Shown piece by piece: positions 1-7,125 of a DNA stretch of 12,267 bases. Below the pieces are notes generated by a model. That model was not told the DNA's origin and ran no database searches. It worked only from the letters and a program-made list of their open reading frames with translations. Where the stretch lies: the NCBI GenBank assembly GCA_019118725.1, contig DWYO01000151.1, positions 1 through 12,267 of the forward strand, written 5' to 3'. Within the stretch, counting starts at the first letter, position 1, and each line of letters begins with the position of its first letter. Origin of the DNA: Candidatus Parabacteroides intestinavium. GTDB taxonomy: Bacteria > Bacteroidota > Bacteroidia > Bacteroidales > Tannerellaceae. The translations under genes were made by a program, and so were the position numbers.

Positions 1-54
1 ACAAGACACGCTCTTGCCTTGCCACCTTTATCAGCCCGTCAATTTGTTATCTGC

Positions 55-1647
55 TTAAAATTTATATCCAAGAGTCAACGCTACCCGCGTTGTTTTCGTT
101 TTCATCGAAGCCGGCATAGCTGTAGCCAAGGGTGTTCCTTCATTCGAGTAAATGGAAGAGAAAGCATAAGCGTCTTCTTTCAACGTCTTAAGGACACAGG
201 CCACATCAACATAGAACTGAGGCGTAAAGCGGTAACCGAATCCCACCGTATAATTGGTTATGCCCCTGTCAATCGTATAATGGGGCAATGTCCCGACCGT
301 AACCACTTCTACATTCCCGTTCTTCAAGTCATCATTCATCCCGCTACCGGTCCAAGAAGCACCGGCACGGACAGCAAATTGAGGAGTCACTTTCACCTCC
401 GCGCCCACGCGTAAGGTATTCGAAAAGCCCAACAACTGTTCGATAGGCGTATTCGTTTCGACATTTTCATTGCCATTGTAATCATACATACGCATCCGGC
501 GATAATTCATCAGCTCATAATCGACACTCAGCAAAGCCGTTTGTCCGAATATTGCCGCAGCACTGAAAATCCATTTATCCGGCGTACGGAATTTATAATC
601 GGTAACAGCATCCCTCGGTGAAGAATAAGAAAGCATATCCGAATTATCTTGTATGTCTGAGGTACTTTCCGCATAATAAGAGTCTGTCATCTTATACCAG
701 GTAGGCGAATTGTAGGCCACTCCTATACGTAAGAAATCAACCGGACGAAGAATCGCACCGACATTCAAGCTATAACCCGTACCATCCGTACTCAAACCAT
801 TCATCAGTTCCATATAACTGGTAAAATTGGTATGCGCATTGTAATCCTCCGCATAATAAGAAGACAAGTCATAGCTCAAATCCGTAATCGCAACCGTAGC
901 ACCCAAAAGCAGGAACTCCGAGATATTCATTCCGAAAGCAATCGCATACTGGTCTATACCTCCACTCTCACTCACTTCCATTTCCGTAAGAGAGTGTTGG
1001 TAAGATGATGCGGGGAAAGCCGACACATATTGCCCGTTCTGATAATTCATGAAACCCGTGTTTCCCCCTATGACGGAAAGCCAGTCTCCTACATTATTAT
1101 AAGGATCATAAATTATATTGTTATTGCCATCGGTCACCTCATTAATCAAGTCCGGAGTAAGCCCCCCCAGATTGGCACGTGCGGCAATATAATCCGCCAT
1201 CGAGGATCCCGTTGATCCGGTCATGCTCATCCGGTATTTACGTGAATAATTCTTCAGCCGGTTATAGGAAATTCCCACATTCCAGCTTACCACCCCGGCA
1301 TCCTTCCCAGTAGGGAAATAACCCACATAAGCGAAGTTATCAAAATTGAACTTCGTTTTGCTTTGTGATTCGGACGAACCTTGCCACTCCGTTTTTGCAG
1401 ATGCGCCTGACACATCCACCGTAGCAACCACCTCCGAACTCCGATAAACCGCCAATCCCGCCGGATTGGAATTCATCACAGAAATGTCACCACCCAACGC
1501 ACCAAACGCGCCACCCATACTCATACTACGGGCCGTACCGTTCAAATCACCGGTCTGCGCATAGCGATAGGCATCTGCCAAACCTTGAGAAAAAGCAGCA
1601 CCGGTACTTAATACCAGTGCTGATGCTATTGTCAATACTTTCTTCAT
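55..1647 (-). CDS. OMPP1/FadL/TodX-family outer membrane beta-barrel protein
   Basis: Predicted outer membrane barrel of the FadL/TodX transport family, whose characterised members carry hydrophobic compounds across the outer membrane. Bacteroidetes copies are often labelled hemin receptor without proof. Seen in the sequence: a Sec signal peptide at residues 1-20 (MKKVLTIASALVLSTGAAFS, then QG), followed at about 35-67 by the family N-terminal signature with SMGGAFGALGGD and NPAGL. The rest has many alternating aromatic/polar strands, and the chain ends LTLGYKF, the terminal Phe being the usual barrel-assembly signal. At 530 residues it is at the long end for FadL and typical of the Bacteroidetes type. 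The gene starts 27 nt after the stop of the secreted Trp/Tyr-rich gene, with no promoter or terminator seen between, so the two are probably one transcript. The substrate cannot be read from the sequence. Confidence 0.9.
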   Translation of the reverse strand: MKKVLTIASALVLSTGAAFSQGLADAYRYAQTGDLNGTARSMSMGGAFGALGGDISVMNSNPAGLAVYRSSEVVATVDVSGASAKTEWQGSSESQSKTKFNFDNFAYVGYFPTGKDAGVVSWNVGISYNRLKNYSRKYRMSMTGSTGSSMADYIAARANLGGLTPDLINEVTDGNNNIIYDPYNNVGDWLSVIGGNTGFMNYQNGQYVSAFPASSYQHSLTEMEVSESGGIDQYAIAFGMNISEFLLLGATVAITDLSYDLSSYYAEDYNAHTNFTSYMELMNGLSTDGTGYSLNVGAILRPVDFLRIGVAYNSPTWYKMTDSYYAESTSDIQDNSDMLSYSSPRDAVTDYKFRTPDKWIFSAAAIFGQTALLSVDYELMNYRRMRMYDYNGNENVETNTPIEQLLGFSNTLRVGAEVKVTPQFAVRAGASWTGSGMNDDLKNGNVEVVTVGTLPHYTIDRGITNYTVGFGYRFTPQFYVDVACVLKTLKEDAYAFSSIYSNEGTPLATAMPASMKTKTTRVALTLGYKF

Positions 1648-1674
1648 CGTCTGAAAATCTTTTCTACCTTAAAA

Positions 1675-3036
1675 TTATCTGCCTCGGCCACTTCCCCGGC
1701 TTCCGCCACCTACACTACCTCCGCTGGAGCGGCTAATACCCGAACTCCGTCCGCTACTGAACGATCCACTCGAACGATTGCTCCGGTAAGAGGAAGATGG
1801 AGTGGAATAAGTACGAGTATTACTACGGGATGGAACCGTAAAACTATTCCGATTATTCAATGAATTACTGCGTCCGGTCGAATAAGCGCTGCGTCCGGAT
1901 GAACGACCAGTCGAATAAGAGGAAGAGCCACTGCTGATCCGCGTTCTTGACGAGCTGGAATTTATGCTGCTCCGTCCGCTTCCGCGTCCTGTAGAGCTGC
2001 TGCTCCCCAGGCTATTTTCCCGCAACGAAGTTCCCCGTCCGCTATAGCTGCTGGACGAACGTCCCGAGCCCCGTCCGCTATTCAAGTTCTCACTACGCAA
2101 AGAGGTCGCATTTCTGGAAGAGTAGCGTCCGGCATCACGTCCCGAACCTCGTACAGCCCCGGCATTACGTCCGGAAGAATAGGTCCCGTTACTCCGCAAA
2201 TTGCTGGCATAGCCTGTCCGACCTGAACCTCTCGTATATCCGGTACGTCCGTTCCGGTAATGCGTCGGAGCGTATGCGTAATGGTGATGCGGGTACCAGC
2301 CTCCCCAATAATGAGGATGATAATACCAACCGGCATACCAGCCGCCCCATCCCCAAGATGGTCCCCACCACGGGTCATACCACGGATCGTACCAGCCGGC
2401 ATACCAACCGCTCCATCCCCAATAATAAGGACGGTACCACCACGAGGAATAATAGCCTCCCCACGGGTAATACCAGGGGTCATACCAACCCCATGAATAC
2501 CACGGCGAACCGAAATTCAGGTTCACCGATACATTCGTGACGCCACCCGAATAATCCGTAGCGTAGTCGTAAGCATAATATCCGTCATCTACATACAAAT
2601 CGACCTGATCAGCCCCTACAATAGAGATCTTACTGGGCGAATGATAGCGGATAATACGCTCGCTATATTCCAAATCAGAGCGTCGCTCCGGTTCAACGGT
2701 CACCTTAGTCTTTACCGGATCCGTATCTTGCTCGACCTCTGTCATTTCCTCCTCCGGATAGTCCGAATAGCGACGATTATACTCATCCACATCCCGTTCT
2801 TCCTCCAAAGAGGCACTCGAACGTGTATAGCTGCTCGTCAGCACATAGTCGTCTGAAGTCGTATCCGTAGCAAATTCTTCTTCCGGCACCTCTTCCACAT
2901 TTTCCTCAACCTCTTCCTGCTCTTTATCCTCCGACTTTGAAGAATAATAGATATCATCGAAGAATTGCCCCTGAGCTGAAACGCTCCATGAGAGCAGAAG
3001 CATTACCATGATGGATGTCAATTTCATAGGCTTCAT
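1675..3036 (-). CDS. Secreted three-block low-complexity protein (acidic / Trp-Tyr-rich / Ser-Gly-Arg-rich), function unknown
   Basis: No family that tells function is recognised. The 453-residue product has a signal peptide at 1-21 (ends VSAQ) with no lipobox. Residues 27-118 are strongly acidic, with Glu runs. Residues 127-157 look like the one ordinary folded stretch (IIRYHSPSKISIVGADQVDL). Residues 175-258 are dominated by Trp, Tyr, Gly and Pro, with 20 Trp in about 75 residues and a WYAGWY unit present twice. Residues 260-453 are almost only Ser, Gly, Arg, Asn and Thr, with 16 Gly-Arg pairs and no acidic residues beyond a handful, so this tail is strongly basic. The start is set by GAGGAG 8 nt upstream of the first Met; Met4 is a possible alternative. 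A cell-envelope or surface role is inferred from export and from the OMPP1 gene just downstream. The reading frame is real: it has a signal peptide and ordered charge blocks, and it is intact through 1.36 kb. Confidence 0.85.
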   Translation of the reverse strand: MKPMKLTSIMVMLLLSWSVSAQGQFFDDIYYSSKSEDKEQEEVEENVEEVPEEEFATDTTSDDYVLTSSYTRSSASLEEERDVDEYNRRYSDYPEEEMTEVEQDTDPVKTKVTVEPERRSDLEYSERIIRYHSPSKISIVGADQVDLYVDDGYYAYDYATDYSGGVTNVSVNLNFGSPWYSWGWYDPWYYPWGGYYSSWWYRPYYWGWSGWYAGWYDPWYDPWWGPSWGWGGWYAGWYYHPHYWGGWYPHHHYAYAPTHYRNGRTGYTRGSGRTGYASNLRSNGTYSSGRNAGAVRGSGRDAGRYSSRNATSLRSENLNSGRGSGRSSSSYSGRGTSLRENSLGSSSSTGRGSGRSSINSSSSRTRISSGSSSYSTGRSSGRSAYSTGRSNSLNNRNSFTVPSRSNTRTYSTPSSSYRSNRSSGSFSSGRSSGISRSSGGSVGGGSRGSGRGR

Positions 3037-3044
3037 ATCTGTTT

Positions 3045-3050
3045 CTCCTC
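3045..3050 (-). promoter_or_regulatory. Shine-Dalgarno site of the three-block secreted protein gene
   Basis: On the minus strand GAGGAG lies 8 nt before the ATG at 3036. Such a clear site is uncommon in Bacteroidetes and supports this Met over the Met three codons further in. Confidence 0.6.
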
Positions 3051-3110
3051 TGTTTATCGTTAATACTATATTAGACGCTTTACACCCCCATTCGTTTAAT
3101 CGGCAATCGG

Positions 3111-3131
3111 AGGATGCATAGCTTTCATCCT
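3111..3131 (-). promoter_or_regulatory. Stem-loop in the 5' leader of the three-block protein gene
   Basis: Perfect 6-bp arms (AGGATG / CATCCT) surround a 9-nt loop. The element begins a few bases after the transcription start predicted from the -7 box at 3142-3149, so it would sit at the extreme 5' end of the mRNA, where stems often slow decay. It is short, and the function is inferred. Confidence 0.35.
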
Positions 3132-3141
3132 AATCTACTCA

Positions 3142-3149
3142 CAAATATA
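3142..3149 (-). promoter_or_regulatory. Candidate Bacteroidetes -7 box (TATATTTG) for the three-block protein / OMPP1 genes
   Basis: The minus strand reads TATATTTG, an exact match to the Bacteroidetes TAnnTTTG -7 consensus, about 105 nt upstream of the ATG at 3036. The expected -33 TTTG is not present at 19-21 nt spacing, so the call rests on one box. If it is right, the leader is about 100 nt long. Confidence 0.45.
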
Positions 3150-3174
3150 ACGCTTTGTATGATTACGTGTTAGG

Positions 3175-3276
3175 TTTATATAGACTTTAACATTCATTTT
3201 AGGAGCTGTTTTGAATTTACTCCAGATTTTGCTAAAGAAATTCAAAAACAGGTTCTTAAAGTCCTTCACTATATAG
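3175..3276. repeat. Nested imperfect palindrome of about 100 bp in the intergenic region
   Basis: Inner arms 3206-3218 (CTGTTTTGAATTT) and 3238-3251 (AAATTCAAAAACAG) pair over 13 bp with a single bulged A and a 19-nt loop. Outer arms 3183-3190 (GACTTTAA) and 3256-3263 (TTAAAGTC) pair perfectly over 8 bp. Beyond these, TATATA recurs on both sides, offset by 6 nt. It lies between the M13 peptidase terminator and the next promoter. It could be a degraded miniature mobile element, an extragenic palindromic repeat or a structured RNA. No clear target-site duplication was seen. Confidence 0.5.
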
Positions 3277-3315
3277 AGGATGTGCGGGAAGGTAAAAACG
3301 CTGCAAACGGTTCAG

Positions 3316-3355
3316 AAAATTCATGCCCATCTTCGGACGGGAAGATAGGCATGAA
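3316..3355 (-). terminator. Rho-independent terminator after the M13 peptidase gene
   Basis: On the minus strand a 14-bp stem (arms 3342-3355 and 3320-3333, one G-U pair) with an 8-nt loop CCCGTCCG is followed by TTTTC. It begins about 50 nt beyond the peptidase stop codon. The long stem compensates for the short T tract. Confidence 0.75.
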
Positions 3356-3405
3356 CGGAAACAAAGTTCGGCATGAATGCCGATGAATATAGGCATAAAT
3401 TTCAA

Positions 3406-5448
3406 TTACCAGACATTGACACGCTCAGAAGGCTGCATATACATAGCATCTCCCTCCTTGATGCCGAACGCCTGATAAAATGTATCGATATTTCTCAGCG
3501 CGGCATTCACACGCCATTTGCCTAACGAATGCGGATCCATCTTGGTACGACGGATAATCTCTTCCGGACGGATATTCTGAGCCCATAACGTAGCATATCC
3601 CAGATAGAAACGCTGCTCGTCGGTCAACCCATCGATAGGCTCCGGAGTATTTCCCTGCAAGCTATTCCGATAGGCCTGATGAGCCACCAGCAAGCCACCT
3701 TGGTCTGCGATATTCTCGCCCAACGTAAACCGTCCATTGGCATGTACCGTATCAATCACAATAATATTGCTGTATTGCTCGGCCAACTTATCGGCACGCT
3801 CCGTAAAGCGTGCAGCATCCTCAGCCGTCCACCAATCGGTCAGATTCCCCTCTTTGTCGTAGTTACGCCCTTGGTCGTCAAACCCGTGGGTCATCTCATG
3901 ACCGATCACGACCCCTATTGCGCCATAATTTACCGCATCATCCGCTTCCGGATTAAAGAACGGAGGTTGCAAAATTCCGGCCGGGAAGCAAATTTCATTC
4001 GTAGTCGGATTATAATAGGCATTTACCGTCTGCGGAGTCATGTACCAACGCGCCTTGTCAACCGGCTTGCCGGCATCCGCCAACATATATTCCATTTCAA
4101 AGATAGCCGACCGGCGGACATTGGCCCAATAAGAATCCTGGCGGATCTCAAGTGCGCTATAATCCCTCCATGTATCGGGATAACCGATCTTAACCGTAAA
4201 GGCCGCCAATTTCTCCTGCGCCTTCATCTTGGTCGAATCACCCATCCACGCCAAGCTATTGATACGTTCGGACAGAGCCTTCTGAAGATTACCGACCAAT
4301 GTCAGCATCTTCTCCTTCGAAGAAGCCGGGAAGTACTTCGCCACATACATTTGTCCTACGGCTTCGCCTAACGAACGATTCACCGTACTCAAGGCACGCT
4401 TCCAGCGAGGCTCCATCTCCTGCTTTCCAGACATTACCTTTCCGTAAAAATCAAAATTAGCCAGCGCAAAATCATCGCTCAGATAGGGAGCAGCCGCATC
4501 CAGCAAGTTAAATGCCAAGTAATATTTCTGGTCATCAATCGACACCTCTTTCAACGCTTTGGCCAGCTCCTGATAATAGGTCAGTTGCTTGGCATCCAGC
4601 TCCTCGATATCTTTCAGGCCCATTGCCTCAAAATAAACCGCCCAGTCGAACGCGTCATTCGATTTGACGAAATCCGCATACGTCATCTTATTGTAATTCT
4701 TTTGCGAGTCACGCAATTCCTCACGAGACAAAGAGACCCGGGCTATGCAGCTCTCCACCTTCATCACACCATTCTTGGCGGCATCGGCCTGTTCCGGAGA
4801 ATTGCCCGCCAATAAGAACAACCGATTGATATAATTCTTGTAAGCCTCGCGGATATTCGAGAACGTTTCATCCTCTTGCAGGTAATAATCACGGTCGCCC
4901 ATGCCCAATCCGGCTTGATAAAGCTGGACGATATTCATCGAACTATTCTTCTCGTCCGCCGATACATACAAGGCAAAGAAAGGCGACATACCCTCTTGCT
5001 GCAATTTGGCAATCATCTTGGAGAGCTCTGATTTCGTACCCAAATTTCGGATGGCATCCAGTTCCTCTTTGATAGGCTTTACCCCATCCTCATTTGTCTT
5101 GATGCTATCCAAGGCCAGTTTATACAACATGCCGATTTTCTGCCCTATGCTTCCCTCCTGCTGAGGCGTAGCACCCAGCTCTTCCACCAATGCCTTCAAT
5201 TGCTGGTTGTTGTTCTCCATCAATTGCTCAAAGATGCCATAACGGGAATATTCAGCCGTCAACGGATTGTTTTTCATCCAGCCTCCACAAGCATATTGGT
5301 AAAAATCCTCACCGGCCGTTACAGTGCTGTCCAAATTAGCCAGATTGATTGCAGGATTCGTAACAGGAGCCTCCTGCGGTTTGTTGTTGCAACCCGCCAA
5401 GGCCAGCAAACCAACGGCCACAAGCGGGAACATTTTTTTCATTTTCAT
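3406..5448 (-). CDS. M13-family (neprilysin/PepO-like) zinc metallopeptidase, lipoprotein
   Basis: Zinc endopeptidase of MEROPS family M13, which cuts oligopeptides. The N-terminus is a lipoprotein signal with lipobox LAGC and Cys20 as the lipidation site, so it acts in the periplasm or at the outer membrane. The residues after Cys (NNKPQEA) do not look like the known Bacteroidetes surface-export signal, so a periplasmic face is the safer guess. Residues of about 40-430 form the M13 N-terminal domain. The catalytic domain shows NAYYNP (476-481), the zinc motif HEMTH (517-521), the third ligand E578 in GENIAD with D582, and DPHS (638-641) with R646. The chain ends in Trp680 as is usual. At 680 residues it is full length, and no key residue is missing. 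It starts 12 nt after the Nudix gene stop with no promoter seen between, so co-transcription is likely. Met3 and Met6 are alternative starts. Confidence 0.95.
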   Translation of the reverse strand: MKMKKMFPLVAVGLLALAGCNNKPQEAPVTNPAINLANLDSTVTAGEDFYQYACGGWMKNNPLTAEYSRYGIFEQLMENNNQQLKALVEELGATPQQEGSIGQKIGMLYKLALDSIKTNEDGVKPIKEELDAIRNLGTKSELSKMIAKLQQEGMSPFFALYVSADEKNSSMNIVQLYQAGLGMGDRDYYLQEDETFSNIREAYKNYINRLFLLAGNSPEQADAAKNGVMKVESCIARVSLSREELRDSQKNYNKMTYADFVKSNDAFDWAVYFEAMGLKDIEELDAKQLTYYQELAKALKEVSIDDQKYYLAFNLLDAAAPYLSDDFALANFDFYGKVMSGKQEMEPRWKRALSTVNRSLGEAVGQMYVAKYFPASSKEKMLTLVGNLQKALSERINSLAWMGDSTKMKAQEKLAAFTVKIGYPDTWRDYSALEIRQDSYWANVRRSAIFEMEYMLADAGKPVDKARWYMTPQTVNAYYNPTTNEICFPAGILQPPFFNPEADDAVNYGAIGVVIGHEMTHGFDDQGRNYDKEGNLTDWWTAEDAARFTERADKLAEQYSNIIVIDTVHANGRFTLGENIADQGGLLVAHQAYRNSLQGNTPEPIDGLTDEQRFYLGYATLWAQNIRPEEIIRRTKMDPHSLGKWRVNAALRNIDTFYQAFGIKEGDAMYMQPSERVNVW

Positions 5449-5460
5449 TTTTCTTATTGT

Positions 5461-5970
5461 TTAAAACGATTTCAATTTCATATACTCACTTTCGAAGTTT
5501 GGCGTAAATACCCCTTTTCCCAAATGGGCTTCTATCTCCGGGATGCTCCAGAAACGAGCCTCTACAACCTCGTCCGCGTCCGGTGAGAAAGGCCCCTCAT
5601 AAACCGTCCGGAACGTATTCACCAGTTCTTTTTCAATGGACGATTCGAACACATAACGCATCAGAAATTCCGGGACGAAATCCGTAATGCCCAATTCCTC
5701 CCGGACTTCGCGCCGTAGAGCCTCCTCTACGTTCTCGCCATAGTCCACATGTCCGCCCACGGCCGTATCCCATTTTCCGGGCTGTATGTCTTTGCGCATC
5801 GAACGCTTCTGCAAAAACAAGTCTCCGGCTCTGTTAAATATATGTAGATGCACCACCGGATGCAACCATTTGCTCCCATTATGACACGAGCTCCGGGTAG
5901 CCTTACCGACCACCTCCCCCGCCTCATTCACCAACGGGAACCATTCTTCTTCTCTATTCATCATTTTCAT
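5461..5970 (-). CDS. Nudix hydrolase, IDI/YfcD-like
   Basis: Nudix enzymes cut diphosphate bonds in nucleoside diphosphate derivatives and related compounds; isopentenyl-diphosphate isomerase shares the fold. The 169-residue protein has a full Nudix box at residues 73-95: G73, E79, R87-E88, E91-E92, G94-I95. The core glutamates that bind metal are all present. The preceding LHPVVHLHIFN and LQKRS...PGKWDT segments are typical of the YfcD/IDI-like branch, in which substrate is often unknown. No signal peptide, so cytosolic. It is the first gene of a probable two-gene unit with the M13 peptidase; a cytosolic Nudix enzyme and an exported peptidase have no obvious shared pathway. The start is the first ATG; Met3 and Met4 are also possible, and the predicted leader is only about 11 nt. 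Confidence 0.92.
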   Translation of the reverse strand: MKMMNREEEWFPLVNEAGEVVGKATRSSCHNGSKWLHPVVHLHIFNRAGDLFLQKRSMRKDIQPGKWDTAVGGHVDYGENVEEALRREVREELGITDFVPEFLMRYVFESSIEKELVNTFRTVYEGPFSPDADEVVEARFWSIPEIEAHLGKGVFTPNFESEYMKLKSF

Positions 5971-5988
5971 TCATACGATTTGGCGGTG

Positions 5989-5996
5989 CAAACTTA
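5989..5996 (-). promoter_or_regulatory. Bacteroidetes -7 box (TAAGTTTG) for the Nudix / M13 peptidase unit
   Basis: The minus strand reads TAAGTTTG, an exact TAnnTTTG match, 18 nt upstream of the Nudix ATG. Twenty nt further upstream lies a run of T (6017-6022) at the place of the -33 TTTG element. That T run is also the tail of the htpX terminator, so the two signals are fused back to back. Confidence 0.6.
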
Positions 5997-6016
5997 CACA
6001 TTATTTCTGAATGGAG

Positions 6017-6058
6017 AAAAAAGCATAGGCCCTTTTCCTAAAAAGGGTATGTGCTTTT
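6017..6058 (-). terminator. Strong hairpin terminator after htpX
   Basis: Arms 6019-6036 and 6041-6058 pair over 18 positions with one mismatch and two G-U type pairs, around a 4-nt loop. On the minus strand it ends in TTTTTT, and on the plus strand in TTTTC, so it may act in both directions. It lies about 90 nt beyond the htpX stop. Confidence 0.8.
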
Positions 6059-6147
6059 CAGGGAAAGGACGTATGCTTTAAAAAACTGTTTTTGATTCCG
6101 TCGGAAAATGTTTGTACGGATTCTCCAAGTAAAGAGAGAAAAACAAA

Positions 6148-7122
6148 TCAGAATTGCTCCAACACTGCAATCCGTTTCTCAATAGGCGGATGAGTGGCAA
6201 AAAGGCCGTTGAAACGCTCCAAGAAACCTTTTGCCTGCTTTCCGGGATGCTGGATAAAAAGCTGTGCCACATCAGCACGCGTTACGGCTTCTATATCCGG
6301 ATCTGCGGAAATTTTACGCAAGGCACTTGCCAAAGCCAACGGATTACGGGTCATCTCGGCCGAACCCGCATCGGCCAAGTATTCTCTTTTACGGGAAATG
6401 GCAAAGCGCATGAGTATTGCGAAGAAATAACCGATAGCCGCAACCAGCAAAGCAATGAGCATCAGGATAATCGTCCCGTTCCCTTTCTCATCCCTCCGGC
6501 GCGGTGCCCAAGAAGCATAATACATCCAACGCATACAGATTTGGGCAATCATGGCAAAGATACCTACAAACACGATCGAGATTATCAAGAGCCGGACATC
6601 ATGATTGCGTATATGCGAAAGTTCGTGCGCGATTACCGCTTTCAGTTCCTCATCATCCAGTTTTTCTATGATTCCTTTTGTCAGAGTTACCGTATATGTA
6701 CGTTCATTGATGCCGCTGGCATAAGCATTCAGCGACTCATCGTCTATCACATGCACCTTTGGCATCTTCATTCCCTGGCTCATACATAAATTCTCTACCA
6801 GGTTATAGACCCGCTTATTGTCTTTCCGTTCCAACGGGACGGCTCCTGTGGCCGAGTCGATAATACGGGTATTGGCAAAGTAAGCTATCAGAAACCAGAT
6901 CAGCACCCCACCGATAACGTAAGGTACGATCTGTACAAACATCTGGTTGGTATATGCAATTACCAAGGGCATCGTGGTCCGGTCGTCTGCCATAGAAAAG
7001 TAGTGAAGCAGAAAACAGAACAGATAAGTCAGTCCGACCACCAAACAAGGAAACAGACAGAGCAGAAACAACGAACGGAAGTTGTTCCTGCTCTGCTGAG
7101 TTTGTATTCCAACGTATTCCAT
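6148..7122 (-). CDS. htpX: HtpX-like M48 membrane zinc metalloprotease
   Basis: M48B protease of the inner membrane; HtpX homologues degrade damaged or misassembled membrane proteins with the active site facing the cytosol. Membrane segments are visible at about residues 15-43, 62-82, 177-200 and 216-241, the usual four. The zinc motif HELSH is at 166-170. The third ligand is Glu247 in REYLAD, and the family HPP motif is at 311-313. At 324 residues it is slightly longer than E. coli HtpX (293). The extra length is in the N-terminal region, where the first two segments are separated by a loop of about 20 residues. It follows lemA by 3 nt, a pairing common in many bacteria. A terminator follows at 6017-6058. 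Confidence 0.93.
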   Translation of the reverse strand: MEYVGIQTQQSRNNFRSLFLLCLFPCLVVGLTYLFCFLLHYFSMADDRTTMPLVIAYTNQMFVQIVPYVIGGVLIWFLIAYFANTRIIDSATGAVPLERKDNKRVYNLVENLCMSQGMKMPKVHVIDDESLNAYASGINERTYTVTLTKGIIEKLDDEELKAVIAHELSHIRNHDVRLLIISIVFVGIFAMIAQICMRWMYYASWAPRRRDEKGNGTIILMLIALLVAAIGYFFAILMRFAISRKREYLADAGSAEMTRNPLALASALRKISADPDIEAVTRADVAQLFIQHPGKQAKGFLERFNGLFATHPPIEKRIAVLEQF

Positions 7123-7125
7123 CGT

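Noticed and set aside
2..16. Possible terminator hairpin (CAAGA / TCTTG) after the OMPP1 gene
   Set aside because: Only 5 bp and cut by the window edge, so a T tract cannot be checked.
2082..2483. Overlapping 133-codon open frame on the same strand inside the Trp/Tyr-rich gene
   Set aside because: A shadow of the low-complexity, GC-biased codons (Gly/Trp/Tyr/Arg) in another frame; no start site or family signal of its own.
3133..3308. A start-less open frame of about 57 codons on the minus strand through the palindrome
   Set aside because: No proper start codon, no ribosome site, and it contains the -7 box and the palindrome; more likely non-coding.
3369..3382. Short palindrome CGGCAT-GA-ATGCCG just after the M13 peptidase stop
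   Set aside because: Usable stem is only 4-5 bp and no T tract follows; the 14-bp hairpin at 3320-3355 is the better terminator.
3679..4371. A 230-codon plus-strand open frame opposite the M13 peptidase gene
   Set aside because: The antisense frame of a well-conserved peptidase gene; no recognisable domain and no promoter.
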